From Bacteroidales bacterium (GTDB lineage: Bacteria; Bacteroidota; Bacteroidia; Bacteroidales; ML635J-15): 64,000 nt of DNA. The DNA is taken from contig JAGCDJ010000019.1 in the NCBI GenBank assembly GCA_017651185.1, positions 62,001-126,000 of the forward strand, written 5' to 3'. How positions within the stretch are numbered: the first letter of the stretch is position 1; each line of letters begins with the position of its first letter. Of the stretch, positions 42,577-52,270 are shown piece after piece. Below the pieces are notes generated by a model. It ran no database searches. It worked only from the letters and a program-made list of their open reading frames with translations, and was not told the origin of the DNA. The position numbers and the translations under genes are program-made.

Positions 42577-44088
42577 ATGACCGAATCAACAATAATATCG
42601 AAAATCTGGAATATGGCCAATGTCCTTCGCGACGATGGCGTAAGTTACGGCGACTATTTGGAGCAAATCACCTATCTGCTCTTTTTGAAGATGGCCGACG
42701 AGATGAACAAACCGCCTTACAACAAGGGATTGAAGTTTCCGCGCCTGAAGGATGCCGAAGGAAAGGAAATTCCCGGCGGTGAAATGTGCGACTGGGAAAC
42801 TCTCACAAGCAAGCGTGGTGCCGAATTGGAGGCCTACTATGTGCAGATGCTTCGCAGCCTTGGCACAGAGAAAGGAATGTTGGGGCAAATCTACACTAAG
42901 AGCCAGAACAAGATTCAGGATCCTGCCAAACTGCTTCGCGTAATCGAGATGATTAACCGAGAAAACTGGTCGCTGATGGGTTCTGACGTGAAAGGCAAGA
43001 TATACGAGGGTTTGCTCGAAAAGAATGCCGAAGATACCAAGAGCGGTGCAGGTCAGTATTTTACGCCACGTGCGTTGATTCGTGCAATGGTGGAGTGCGT
43101 GCGTCCGAAACCCGAGAAAACCATAATAGACCCTGCTTGCGGAACTGGCGGTTTCTTCCTTGCTTCGTACGATCACATTGCTTCGCAGCCGTTGAACAAA
43201 GACCAGAAGCAATTTCTGAAGAAAAAGACATTCTTCGGCAACGAGATTGTTGCCAACACCCGCCGTCTGTGCCTGATGAATCTTTATCTGCACAACATTG
43301 GCGAACTCGACAGCGAGGATTTTATCTCGCCCAACGATGCGCTTGTGTCCGACACTGGCAACCGCTACGACTATGTGCTCACAAATCCTCCTTTCGGAAA
43401 AAAGAGCAGCATTACCATTACCAACGAGGACGGCGAAGTGGAGAAGGAGGATTTGAGTTACAACCGTCAGGATTTCTGGGAAACCACTTCCAACAAGCAG
43501 TTGAATTTCCTTCAGCATATCAAAACTTTGTTGAAAATCAACGGTCAGGCGGCTGTCGTGTTGCCCGACAATGTGCTATTCGAGGGTGGAGCAGGCGAGG
43601 AGATTCGCAAGCAACTGATGAAAACCACCGAACTGCACACTATTCTTCGTCTGCCGACTGGTATTTTCTATGCAAACGGAGTAAAGGCAAATGTACTTTT
43701 CTTCGACAATCGTCCTGCAAGCAAGGAAGTGCAGACCAGGAACATTTGGATTTACGACTATCGCACCAACATTCACCACACGCTCAAGAAGTCACCGCTC
43801 ACATTCGAGGATTTGTTCGATTTTATCAAGTGCTATAATCCTGAAAATCGCAATCTGCGTACCGAAACTTGGAGCGAGGAAAATCCCGAAGGACGTTGGC
43901 GCAAGTTCACTTACGATGAGATTGTTGCCCGCGACAAAACCAACCTCGACATATTCTGGATAAAGGACAAGAACCTTACCGATCTCGACAATCTTCCCGA
44001 GCCTGAGGAAATTGCAGCCGATATTGTTGAAAATATCGAAAGCAGTTTGAAATGTTTTAGGAATATAATCGAGGATTTGGGAAAATAA
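42577..44088 (+). CDS. hsdM: Type I restriction-modification methyltransferase subunit M (HsdM)
   Basis: This 503-aa adenine methyltransferase has the helical N-terminal domain (IWNMANVLRDDGVSYGDYLE), SAM motif I DPACGTGGFF (Asp185) and the catalytic NPPF (270-273). It makes N6-methyladenine at sites chosen by HsdS. ATG 42577 gives the family start; ATG 42550 would overlap the DUF3307 gene. Unusually, it is separated from hsdR/hsdS by about 1.9 kb holding the relic, the palindrome array and two signalling-type genes, and appears to be read from their promoter. Confidence 0.93.
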   Translation: MTESTIISKIWNMANVLRDDGVSYGDYLEQITYLLFLKMADEMNKPPYNKGLKFPRLKDAEGKEIPGGEMCDWETLTSKRGAELEAYYVQMLRSLGTEKGMLGQIYTKSQNKIQDPAKLLRVIEMINRENWSLMGSDVKGKIYEGLLEKNAEDTKSGAGQYFTPRALIRAMVECVRPKPEKTIIDPACGTGGFFLASYDHIASQPLNKDQKQFLKKKTFFGNEIVANTRRLCLMNLYLHNIGELDSEDFISPNDALVSDTGNRYDYVLTNPPFGKKSSITITNEDGEVEKEDLSYNRQDFWETTSNKQLNFLQHIKTLLKINGQAAVVLPDNVLFEGGAGEEIRKQLMKTTELHTILRLPTGIFYANGVKANVLFFDNRPASKEVQTRNIWIYDYRTNIHHTLKKSPLTFEDLFDFIKCYNPENRNLRTETWSEENPEGRWRKFTYDEIVARDKTNLDIFWIKDKNLTDLDNLPEPEEIAADIVENIESSLKCFRNIIEDLGK

Positions 44089-44203
44089 TTGTGTGCTATA
44101 TGTAATAGAATGATCCAGTTTCTTGAACTAATGGAAGTTCGGAATCTCAAACATTTGTTCATAACTATCTCTAAAAACACTTGTCACAATCCTATTTATT
44201 GTT

Positions 44204-44211
44204 TAATTTTG
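44204..44211 (+). promoter_or_regulatory. -7 promoter element (TAATTTTG) upstream of tnaA
   Basis: TAATTTTGCAATC lies 18 bases before the small ORF and about 205 bases before tnaA. Confidence 0.55.
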
Positions 44212-44228
44212 CAATCGTAAAATTTTAA

Positions 44229-44303
44229 ATGAACGCAATTAGTACCATATCAATAAAGGTGGACTTGGTATTCAGGAATATCAAGGAGCGTGATTCATTC
44301 TAA
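44229..44303 (+). CDS. 24-aa ORF in the tnaA leader (possible leader peptide or gene remnant)
   Basis: ATG 44229 opens MNAISTISIKVDLVFRNIKE and ends after RDSF. The position and size recall TnaC-type leader peptides, but it contains no tryptophan, the residue on which known TnaC control depends. It could equally be the head of a decayed gene. Confidence 0.3.
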   Translation: MNAISTISIKVDLVFRNIKERDSF

Positions 44304-44415
44304 TTTGGGAAACCGTTTTCGGCGTTAAGTGCTTGGCTGAAAATAGTTTCCATTTTCTTTTTTTTCCGTAAGGACAATCAAAAAATATTTATTAATAAAT
44401 TAAAAAATTAAAATT

Positions 44416-45792
44416 ATGGAATTACCATTTGCAGAAGCGTGGAAAATTAAGATGGTAGAACCCATTAAGAAGTCCACAAGAGAACAGCGCGAAAAGTGGC
44501 TCGAAGAAGCCCACAACAACATCTTCATGTTGAAGAGCGATTATGTTTATATCGACCTGTTGACCGATTCTGGTACCGGTGCAATGAGCGACCGTCAGTG
44601 GAGCGCAATGATGATGGGCGATGAAAGCTACGGTGGTGCACGCAGTTTCTACCACATGAAAGATACTATAACTGAACTTACTGGTTTCGAATATGTTATT
44701 CCGACTCACCAAGGTCGTGCAGCTGAGAATGTTTTGTTCTCGTACTTGGTAAAACCAGGCATGGTTATCCCGGGTAATGCTCATTTCGACACAACAAAGG
44801 GTCACATCGAGAGCCGCAAGGCATTCGCAATTGATGTTACCGTTCCTGAAGCTTACGATACTCAGCTCGAAGTTCCTTTCAAGGGTAATGTAAGCCTCGA
44901 AAAGTTGGAGAAGGTATTGCAGGAAAACAAGGGTAATGTTCCTTTCTTTGTTCTTACTGTTACAAATAATACCGTTGGTGGACAGCCGGTTAGCATGAAG
45001 AATATCCGCGAAACCTGCGAACTTTGCCACAAGTATGGTGTTCCTGTAAACATTGACTCGGCTCGTTTCATCGAGAATGCATATTTCATCAAGACTCGCG
45101 AAGAAGGTTATGCTGACAAGACTCTTCGCGAAATCGTTCGTGAAATGTTCGGTTATGCAGATAGCATGACAATGTCGGCAAAGAAGGACGCTCTTGTAAA
45201 CATGGGTGGTTTTATCGCAACCAAAAAGAAAGACTGGTACGAAGGTGCTAAGTTGTTCTGCATTCCTTTCGAAGGTTTCCTTACCTACGGCGGTATGAAC
45301 GGCCGTGATATGGATGCTTTGGCAGTTGGTTTGAAGGAAAACATTGAGTTTGAGATGGTTGAAACTCGTATCAAGCAGGTTCACTACCTTGCAAAGAAAC
45401 TTGATGAATATGGTATTCCTTATCAGCGTCCTGCTGGCGGACATGCTATCTTCATTGATGCAGACAAGGTGTTGACCAACATTCCGAAGGAAGAGTTCCC
45501 AGCACAGACATTGACATGCGAACTTTACCTTGAAGCAGGTATCCGCGCTTGCGAAATCGGTTATGTATTGGCTGACCGTGACCCAGTTACACGTGAAAAC
45601 CGTTTCGGTGGCAACGACTTTGTTCGTCTCTGCATTCCTCGCCGTGTTTACACAAACAACCACATGGATGTAATCGCTGCAGCATTGAAGAATGTATATG
45701 ATCGTCGCGATACCATCAAGCGTGGTCTTGAAATCACTTGGGAAGCAGAATTGATGCGTCACTTCACTTGCCAGTTCAAGAGACTCAAGTAA
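44416..45792 (+). CDS. tnaA: Tryptophanase (PLP-dependent beta-eliminating lyase)
   Basis: This 458-aa enzyme has the family blocks YIDLLTDSGTGAMSDRQW, PTHQGRAAENVLFSYL and MSAKKDALVNMGG with the PLP lysine (Lys257). It cleaves tryptophan to indole, pyruvate and ammonia. Tyrosine phenol-lyase is the close alternative, but the substrate-specificity block reads GIRACEIG, like tryptophanase (GIRAVEIG), not the MERG of tyrosine phenol-lyases. Length is normal. It ends at a strong shared terminator. Confidence 0.88.
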   Translation: MELPFAEAWKIKMVEPIKKSTREQREKWLEEAHNNIFMLKSDYVYIDLLTDSGTGAMSDRQWSAMMMGDESYGGARSFYHMKDTITELTGFEYVIPTHQGRAAENVLFSYLVKPGMVIPGNAHFDTTKGHIESRKAFAIDVTVPEAYDTQLEVPFKGNVSLEKLEKVLQENKGNVPFFVLTVTNNTVGGQPVSMKNIRETCELCHKYGVPVNIDSARFIENAYFIKTREEGYADKTLREIVREMFGYADSMTMSAKKDALVNMGGFIATKKKDWYEGAKLFCIPFEGFLTYGGMNGRDMDALAVGLKENIEFEMVETRIKQVHYLAKKLDEYGIPYQRPAGGHAIFIDADKVLTNIPKEEFPAQTLTCELYLEAGIRACEIGYVLADRDPVTRENRFGGNDFVRLCIPRRVYTNNHMDVIAAALKNVYDRRDTIKRGLEITWEAELMRHFTCQFKRLK

Positions 45793-45816
45793 AATTACGA
45801 AGTACGATTTACGATT
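45793..45816. repeat. Low-complexity phrase (tacgatttacgatt)
   Basis: attacgaagtacgatttacg follows tnaA, like the phrase at 14664-14695. Confidence 0.5.
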
Positions 45817-45820
45817 GAAA

Positions 45821-45853
45821 AACAAAAGGTTGCCATTGGCAACCTTTTTTGTT
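45821..45853. terminator. Bidirectional rho-independent terminator between tnaA and the activase gene
   Basis: AAAAGGTTGCCA / TGGCAACCTTTT is perfect, with T runs on both strands (TTTTTT at 45845-45850). Confidence 0.88.
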
Positions 45854-48800
45854 TTATTTCATCTTGCTTTTTGCATTCTCCAATATGAAGTGCAACCTGT
45901 TGAACACATTGGCTTCGGATGTGCCTGCATCGAAGTCGAGGAATAGGAGGTTCATATCGGGATAAATCTGCTTGATTTTCTTCTCCATGCCCTTGGAAAT
46001 GATGTGATTGGCAATACATCCAAATGGTTGTAGACTTACCACGCTACTGATACCATTCTTTGCATAGTTAGCAATTTCGGCAGGAAGCAACCAGCCCTCG
46101 CCGAAGTTGGTCGCTGGGTTTACAATCTTGGTGGCATCGTCGAATGCTTCAAAAAGATTGTCGAATGGACGGTAGCTTGGGAAACCCGCGCAAATCTTGT
46201 CGTACTTGCGGGCAAACCTTGCTATAAGGTTGTAAACACTTGTGCTTATGAATGTTGGCGTCTTGCTTGGCTTGATGTGGTATTTGCGGTTTACTGCATT
46301 GTTTACCAATCCGTTGATGAAGAAATTGTAAATTGATGGCACGGCAACCTCAAAGCCCTGTTCGTTGAGCCAATCAACTACATACTTGTTGCTGAATGCA
46401 TTGTATTTCAGGTAAATCTCGCCAACGATGCCAATGGTCGGGTAGGTGCCGTCGTTTATATTCTCGCGGAATTCTGCAACGGCTTTCTTCAAAAGTCCCT
46501 GAAGTTTTTCTCCCTTCTTGTTTTCGATGTATGGGAAGCTCATTTCGGTGTATTTGTCCCTGATTTTCCGTGCGATACCTTTAGTCTTTTCCCTAATGAC
46601 TGCACCCTGATACAATTTTGAAAGGCAGTCGGCGTAGAGCATAGTGTTGAGCAACAGCCCCATGTTCTTCGATACATGTAGGTCGAATCCTGGCTGATAA
46701 TTTATCTTGCTGCTGCCTGTTGCTACCGAGACGACTGGAATATCTTGAAAACCAGCAGTTACCATTGCGTTCTTTATCAGCGACAAATAGTTGCTGGCGC
46801 GGCATTGTCCACCTGTTTGGGTGATGGCTACTGCGATGTCGTCAGGATTGTATTTTCCGCTTTCGAGAGCCATCATAATTGTACCGATGACGATTGTGGC
46901 AGGGTAGCAGATGTCGTTGTTTGCGTATTTAAGGCCGTATTCGTTCGATTCTGGCGTTCCTTTTGGCAGGTTGAGCAGATTGTAACCCTTTGCCTTGAAA
47001 AAGGCAGGAATGAACTCAGAATAACCTTCTGCGAAGTATGGGCCGATTATTAACCTGCGTTTGTCGGCTTCCATAAATGGCTTGGTGGTCACGAATTTTG
47101 TTTCTTTACGGTGTCCGTTGTTGAGTTTCAAACTCTCTACGAGCGAACGGATACGCAGGCGCAGAGAACCGATGTTGTTTACATCGTCAATCTTTAAAAT
47201 GGTGAGATTCTTGCCTTTACGGTTCAGAATGCTGCCCATCTCGTCGAGGATAAATGCATCGGGACCGCAACCGAACGATGTTAGTTCTATGAACTGAACA
47301 TTGTCGGGGGCATTTGCTACATAGTGTGCCGCCTTGAAGATTCGTGTCGGGAAGCTCCATTGCGTGAGCGAGTGCAGTTCGTCGAAGATGTTTTCATTGT
47401 CCAGATACGAGACGTTTTCTGTTACAACATCAATTCCCATTTCGGCAACTGCCTGTGACACTTTGTGTTGTATTAGCGGGTCGATGTGGTAGGGACGACC
47501 GGCAAGGACTATTACGGTTCTGCCGTCGCGATTGGCATTTTCGATTACTTCGGCGGTGCGTTCGGTGAGCCGTGCGCGGAATGCCTGTTGAGCTGAGATG
47601 GCGTTTTCGATTGCTTTGCGACGCATCTTTTTATCGATGCCAAGAGTCTTCAAATAGGCGTTGCACGACTTCCAAAGCAACTCATCATTACTAAATGTAA
47701 TTATTGGATTGTCAAATCGTATTCCGTATTTACTTTCAGTATCGATTGAACTCTTTATGACGTCTCCGTAACCGCTCACGATGGGGCAGTTGTAACTGTT
47801 GTTCGACTTCTGATCGTCCTTGGTTTCGAGTACGATGTAGGGGTAGAAAATGAAATCAACCTTTTTGTTGACGAGGTCAAGGACATGTCCGTTCATCAGT
47901 TTTGCAGGGAAGCAGATGTTGTCGGACATAATTGACTTAACGCCAGGCTCGTAGAGTTTGTTTGTAGAGTCTCCGGACAATACAACTTCGTAGCCTAATG
48001 TGTCGAACATCGCCTGCCAGAACTGGAAATTCTCGTACATTCCCAATGCGCGTGGCAATCCTACTTTCTTGCCGTTTTTAGTGGTAGAATATTTGTGCTG
48101 CTCAAATAACATGTCATCCTTTTCTGCATGCAGGTTAATGCCCTTGTCTGTGCTTTCTGACCTGTTGGAGAAGACTTTCTCGCAGTTGTTGCCTGCGTAG
48201 AACGAGTTGCCGTTCTCGAACTTGAAAATGTTCACAGTGCATTGGTTTTCACAACCTTTGCAGTTTACAATGGATGACTTGTATTCGTTGAACTTTATTA
48301 GTTCCGAAATGCTTGTGTCGTTGTTGCAATTTATTGACTTTCCGTAAATTGCTGCGCCAAATGCACCCATAAGTTCCGGAATGTCTGAGAAAAATACATT
48401 TTTGCCTGTGAGAACTTCCAATGCTTTTACTATGGAGAGGTTCTTCATTGTTCCGCCCTGAACAACAATGTTGTCGCCAAGTTCGTTCAAGTTCTTTAAT
48501 TTCAATACTTTGAACAGACAGTTTTTGATGACGGAGTAGGAGAATCCAGCGGCAATGTTCTCTATTGATGTGCCTTCGCGTAGCGACTGCTTTACCTTTG
48601 AGTTCATAAAGACTGTGCAACGCGTTCCAAGGTCGTAAGGATTGTCGGCAGTACATGCCATGCGGGCAAATTCTGCAACCGGATAGTTTAGCATATTGGC
48701 GTAAGTCTCTATAAACGAACCACATCCCGAAGAACATGCCTCGTTGATTTCTATGCGCTTTATGCTTCCATTGTCGATGAAGATGGCTTTCATATCTTGT

Positions 48801-50098
48801 CCGCCTATGTCGAGGACGAACGAAACCTCTGGACATACCTCTCTAGCAGCAATGTAATGTGCCATGGTTTCGACAATTCCGTTGTTTAAGTTAAACGCTT
48901 TCTTTAAGAGGTTTTCACCATAACCTGTTGCTGTGCTACTGACAATGCGTATGTTTATATTCTTCTCTTTTTCAAACTGTTGCAGTGCTTCCATGCTTTC
49001 TACGAAAGTGCGGAAGCTGTTGCCGTTATTTCGGCGGTAATCCTTGTATATGATATTGAGATTATCGTCAATCAGCACGACTTTGGTCGTTGTGGAACCA
49101 GAGTCAACACCAAGATGGCTCCTTATTTCTGAGCCTTCTGTAGGGACTATGCTTTTTAATGAGAACTTCTGTCTTTCTGCTTTCCAATTCTGGAATTCTT
49201 CTTCCGAATTGAATAGTTGTTTTAAAACATTTCCATTTGATTTTGAGGAATAAGTGTGCTCTTTGTTTAAGTTTTGAATTAAGTGAGAAACATGGCAAGG
49301 GGCTTCGTTGTACTTCTTTGCAAGGAAAGCACATCCCAATGCTGGAAACAATTCTGTATTCTCAGGAATTATACAGTCTTCATCGTTGATTTTTAGTATT
49401 CTAACAAAACTCTCTTTAAGTTGTGGTATAAACTTAAACGGACCACCGCAGAAAAGTATTGGAGGAACGATGTCTGTGCCTCGAGCGAGCGATGATGTTA
49501 CCTGCATTGCCACCGATGTCAGCACCGAGGCGGCAATGTCCTGCTTGCTGGTGTTGCGGCTTATGAGGTTCTGTATGTCGGTCTTTGAGAATACTCCGCA
49601 GCGCGATGCGATTGGATAGATTGTCTTGTGGTCGGCTGCTAACTGGTTGAGTTCTATTGGTTCTATGCCAAGTAGTGTAGCAGTCTGGTCGATGAAGGCG
49701 CCCGTTCCGCCAGCGCACGAACCGTTCATGCGGATGTCGGGAGTTTTGCCGGGCTGCAGGAAAATCATTTTGCTGTCCTCTCCGCCAATGTCAACGAAAG
49801 TGCGTACATGGGGATATTTTTCCTTTATCCATTCGGTTGAGGCGATGACTTCCTGCACGAACCTTGTGCCTATTTTCTCGGCGTAACCCATTCCTACAGA
49901 ACCAGTTATTACAGTTCCTGCTTCAATGTCGCCAAGTTTTTCGGTTACTTTTGTAAGTGTTTCCGACAGCGTATCGACCACATTGGCATTGTGGCGCCTG
50001 TATTCCGAGAACAGGATGTTGTCGTCGCTGTCGAGGACTATGGTTTTTACTGTTGTTGAACCGATGTCAATTCCGAGTCTATATGATTTGTTTTCCAT
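45854..50098 (-). CDS. Giant acyl-CoA dehydratase activase-related protein (two BcrA/D domains plus DUF2229 and HgdB-like region)
   Basis: This 1414-aa cytoplasmic protein has two ASKHA ATPase domains of 2-hydroxyacyl-CoA dehydratase activase type: the first starts LGIDIGSTTVKTIVL (about 8) with MNGSCAGGTGAF, the second HLGVDSGSTTTKVVLIDD (about 326) with EACSSGCGSF. The cysteines of these loops bind the dimer-bridging [4Fe-4S] cluster in activases. DUF2229 (about 665-880) and an HgdB-like dehydratase region (about 1000-1400) follow. Such fused proteins are common in anaerobes; their true substrate is not established. It follows the TetR and LRR genes on the same strand. Confidence 0.88.
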   Translation of the reverse strand: MENKSYRLGIDIGSTTVKTIVLDSDDNILFSEYRRHNANVVDTLSETLTKVTEKLGDIEAGTVITGSVGMGYAEKIGTRFVQEVIASTEWIKEKYPHVRTFVDIGGEDSKMIFLQPGKTPDIRMNGSCAGGTGAFIDQTATLLGIEPIELNQLAADHKTIYPIASRCGVFSKTDIQNLISRNTSKQDIAASVLTSVAMQVTSSLARGTDIVPPILFCGGPFKFIPQLKESFVRILKINDEDCIIPENTELFPALGCAFLAKKYNEAPCHVSHLIQNLNKEHTYSSKSNGNVLKQLFNSEEEFQNWKAERQKFSLKSIVPTEGSEIRSHLGVDSGSTTTKVVLIDDNLNIIYKDYRRNNGNSFRTFVESMEALQQFEKEKNINIRIVSSTATGYGENLLKKAFNLNNGIVETMAHYIAAREVCPEVSFVLDIGGQDMKAIFIDNGSIKRIEINEACSSGCGSFIETYANMLNYPVAEFARMACTADNPYDLGTRCTVFMNSKVKQSLREGTSIENIAAGFSYSVIKNCLFKVLKLKNLNELGDNIVVQGGTMKNLSIVKALEVLTGKNVFFSDIPELMGAFGAAIYGKSINCNNDTSISELIKFNEYKSSIVNCKGCENQCTVNIFKFENGNSFYAGNNCEKVFSNRSESTDKGINLHAEKDDMLFEQHKYSTTKNGKKVGLPRALGMYENFQFWQAMFDTLGYEVVLSGDSTNKLYEPGVKSIMSDNICFPAKLMNGHVLDLVNKKVDFIFYPYIVLETKDDQKSNNSYNCPIVSGYGDVIKSSIDTESKYGIRFDNPIITFSNDELLWKSCNAYLKTLGIDKKMRRKAIENAISAQQAFRARLTERTAEVIENANRDGRTVIVLAGRPYHIDPLIQHKVSQAVAEMGIDVVTENVSYLDNENIFDELHSLTQWSFPTRIFKAAHYVANAPDNVQFIELTSFGCGPDAFILDEMGSILNRKGKNLTILKIDDVNNIGSLRLRIRSLVESLKLNNGHRKETKFVTTKPFMEADKRRLIIGPYFAEGYSEFIPAFFKAKGYNLLNLPKGTPESNEYGLKYANNDICYPATIVIGTIMMALESGKYNPDDIAVAITQTGGQCRASNYLSLIKNAMVTAGFQDIPVVSVATGSSKINYQPGFDLHVSKNMGLLLNTMLYADCLSKLYQGAVIREKTKGIARKIRDKYTEMSFPYIENKKGEKLQGLLKKAVAEFRENINDGTYPTIGIVGEIYLKYNAFSNKYVVDWLNEQGFEVAVPSIYNFFINGLVNNAVNRKYHIKPSKTPTFISTSVYNLIARFARKYDKICAGFPSYRPFDNLFEAFDDATKIVNPATNFGEGWLLPAEIANYAKNGISSVVSLQPFGCIANHIISKGMEKKIKQIYPDMNLLFLDFDAGTSEANVFNRLHFILENAKSKMK

Positions 50099-50140
50099 TA
50101 GTTAGTGCTATATTTCGTTGCCCTTGTTACATTATTTTTT

Positions 50141-52267
50141 TTATCTTTCCAATATTTCTGCTGGCAATTTAGAACATCTTTCAAATACTCTGGAACCAAT
50201 TTCTGTCACAGAATCGGGGATTGCTATCGAGGTAAGGTTGCGACACCCAATAAATGCAAAATCTCCGATTTTTGTTACAGAGTTTGGGATGACTATTGCT
50301 GTCAGTTCGGTACAATTGCAAAATGCACCTTCTCCGATTTCTGTAACAGATTCTGGAATTACGATTGATTTAAGTCCAGTACAGTCCCAAAACGCATCTC
50401 GTCCAATTTTTGTCACAGAATCAGGAATTACAATTGATTTAAGTTCTGTACATTCATAAAATGCACTATCTCCAATTACTGTCACAGAATCGGGAATAAT
50501 CGTATTTTTACATCCGCAGATAAGTTCATTAGTTTTCGTTTTAATTATCGCATTACAATTGTTGCGAGAATCGTATATGCGATTTTCTTTGTTAACTGAA
50601 ATAGAAGAAAGTCCGCTACATCCAGAAAATGCAGAATCTTTAATTAGTGTGACGGATTTTGGGATTACAATTGATTTAAGTTCTGTACATTCATAAAATG
50701 CTCCTATGCCAATTTTTGTCACAGAATCAGGAATAATCGTATTTTTACATCCGCTTATAAGTTCGTTAGTTTTTGTTTTTATTATCGCGTTACAGTTGTT
50801 GCGTGAATCGTAAACAAGGTTTTCTTCATCAACTGAGATAGAAGAAAGTGTGCTGCAATTGGCAAAAGCATACTTTTCTATTTTAGTAACTTTGTCTGGA
50901 ATGATTATAGAAGTAAGTTTGCTACAATGGTAAAACGCGGAACCCTTAATTTCAGTAACAGAATTTGGAATTGCTATTGATTTTAGTTCTGATCCATAAA
51001 ACGCTCCATGTCCAATTTTTGTCACAGAATCAGGAATAATCGTATTTTTACATCCGCTGATAAGTTCATTTGTTTTAGTTTTGATTATCGCATTGCGGTT
51101 GTTGCGAGAGTCATAAACAATGTTTCCTTCATTAACTGAAATAGACGATAGTTCATTGCACGAATCAAATATATTGCCATTAATGCTTGTTACAGAACTC
51201 GGAATTGTTATTGAGGTCAACCCCTTGCAGCTTCTAAACGCCCCCATGTCAATTTTTTTTACTGAACTGGGGATTGTTAATGATGTTAGTCCGCTACAGC
51301 CAAGAAATGCCATGAATCCAATTTCCTTTACGGAATTTGGAATTGTTAGCGATTTCAGTTCACAGCAACCTTTAAATGCAAAATCTCCAATGCTTGTAAC
51401 AGACTTTGGTATTACGATTGATTTCAGATTGCAACAGTCTTTAAATGTTTCATAGCAAATTTCCGTTACCAGATCTGGTATAACAATAGATTTCAATTTT
51501 TTGCAGCGCTCAAATGCTCTGATGTCAATTTTCGTCACAGAATTTGGGATAACTATGTTTTCTAATCTGTGACAATACTTAAATGCACCCATACCGATGC
51601 TTTTAATTGAATTTGGCAATACGATTGATTTCAAGTTGCTACACCCCATAAATGTACCATCTCCAATTTCTGTCATTGAATCTGGTATAACTATCGATGT
51701 CAATTGGTCGCACCCGCAAAATGCGCAATGACCGATTTCTGTAATAGAGTTTGGTATTTTGATTGATTCTATATCGGACCAATTAAACGCATCCCTATCA
51801 ATTTTTGTCACAGAGTTTGGGATGATTGTATTCTTGCAACCCAAAACTAAAATATTTGTTTCTGTTTCTATTATAGCATTACAGTTGTCGCGGGAATCGT
51901 AAATTTTGTTATCGGGGTTTACAATAATGTTTTCTATGGCACTACAATTATGAAATGCGCCACCTTCGATTTTTGTAACAGATTCAGAAATTACAATTGA
52001 TTTTAGATTTTTACAATTTATGAAAGCTCCACCATAAGCATGAGATAAACTTCTTATTGTAGTTATTGAGCTAGGAATGATTATTGAAGTAAGATCATAG
52101 CAATTCTTAAATGATTTTGCTCCGATTTCTGTGACATTTTCCTTTAATACGATAGTCCCCTTGCCGTTTGCAAATTTATGTGATACAGAATTCTTTTCAA
52201 TCCAATCTGTATTTACTTTATTTTCTGCTTCGTAATTGATGATATTATAATTTGTATTCTTTTCCAT
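50141..52267 (-). CDS. BspA-like leucine-rich repeat protein without signal peptide
   Basis: This 708-aa protein is built of about 23-residue LRR_5 (BspA-type) repeats (SVTKIGDFAFIGCRNLTSIA, TSIIIPSSITTIRS and many more). Four spacer blocks of the form YDSRNNCNAIIKTKTNELIS interrupt the array. BspA-type proteins are usually exported adhesins, but here the N-terminus (MEKNTNYNIINYEAENKV) has no signal peptide or membrane segment. It starts 3 nt after the TetR stop. High DNA similarity among repeats suggests recent internal expansion. Confidence 0.88.
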   Translation of the reverse strand: MEKNTNYNIINYEAENKVNTDWIEKNSVSHKFANGKGTIVLKENVTEIGAKSFKNCYDLTSIIIPSSITTIRSLSHAYGGAFINCKNLKSIVISESVTKIEGGAFHNCSAIENIIVNPDNKIYDSRDNCNAIIETETNILVLGCKNTIIPNSVTKIDRDAFNWSDIESIKIPNSITEIGHCAFCGCDQLTSIVIPDSMTEIGDGTFMGCSNLKSIVLPNSIKSIGMGAFKYCHRLENIVIPNSVTKIDIRAFERCKKLKSIVIPDLVTEICYETFKDCCNLKSIVIPKSVTSIGDFAFKGCCELKSLTIPNSVKEIGFMAFLGCSGLTSLTIPSSVKKIDMGAFRSCKGLTSITIPSSVTSINGNIFDSCNELSSISVNEGNIVYDSRNNRNAIIKTKTNELISGCKNTIIPDSVTKIGHGAFYGSELKSIAIPNSVTEIKGSAFYHCSKLTSIIIPDKVTKIEKYAFANCSTLSSISVDEENLVYDSRNNCNAIIKTKTNELISGCKNTIIPDSVTKIGIGAFYECTELKSIVIPKSVTLIKDSAFSGCSGLSSISVNKENRIYDSRNNCNAIIKTKTNELICGCKNTIIPDSVTVIGDSAFYECTELKSIVIPDSVTKIGRDAFWDCTGLKSIVIPESVTEIGEGAFCNCTELTAIVIPNSVTKIGDFAFIGCRNLTSIAIPDSVTEIGSRVFERCSKLPAEILER

Positions 52268-52270
52268 GTC

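Larger units (their letters stand above)
44089..44415. other. 327-bp gap: probable tnaA leader region
   Basis: A -7 box (TAATTTTG, 44204-44211) with TTG at 44181-44183 would start a transcript with a ~195-nt leader before tnaA. A 24-codon ORF at 44229-44303 is the only coding candidate in it. No terminator hairpin is obvious. Confidence 0.45.

Noticed and set aside
44229..44303. Direct TnaC homologue
   Set aside because: Only length and place agree; no Trp or Pro-stop arrangement is present, so I kept it as an unassigned leader ORF.
44416..45792. Tyrosine phenol-lyase
   Set aside because: The specificity block GIRACEIG follows tryptophanase, not the Arg-bearing block of tyrosine phenol-lyases.
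44422..45825. 467-codon ORF opposite tnaA
   Set aside because: It lies fully antisense to an intact tryptophanase and runs through the terminator; no domain is visible.
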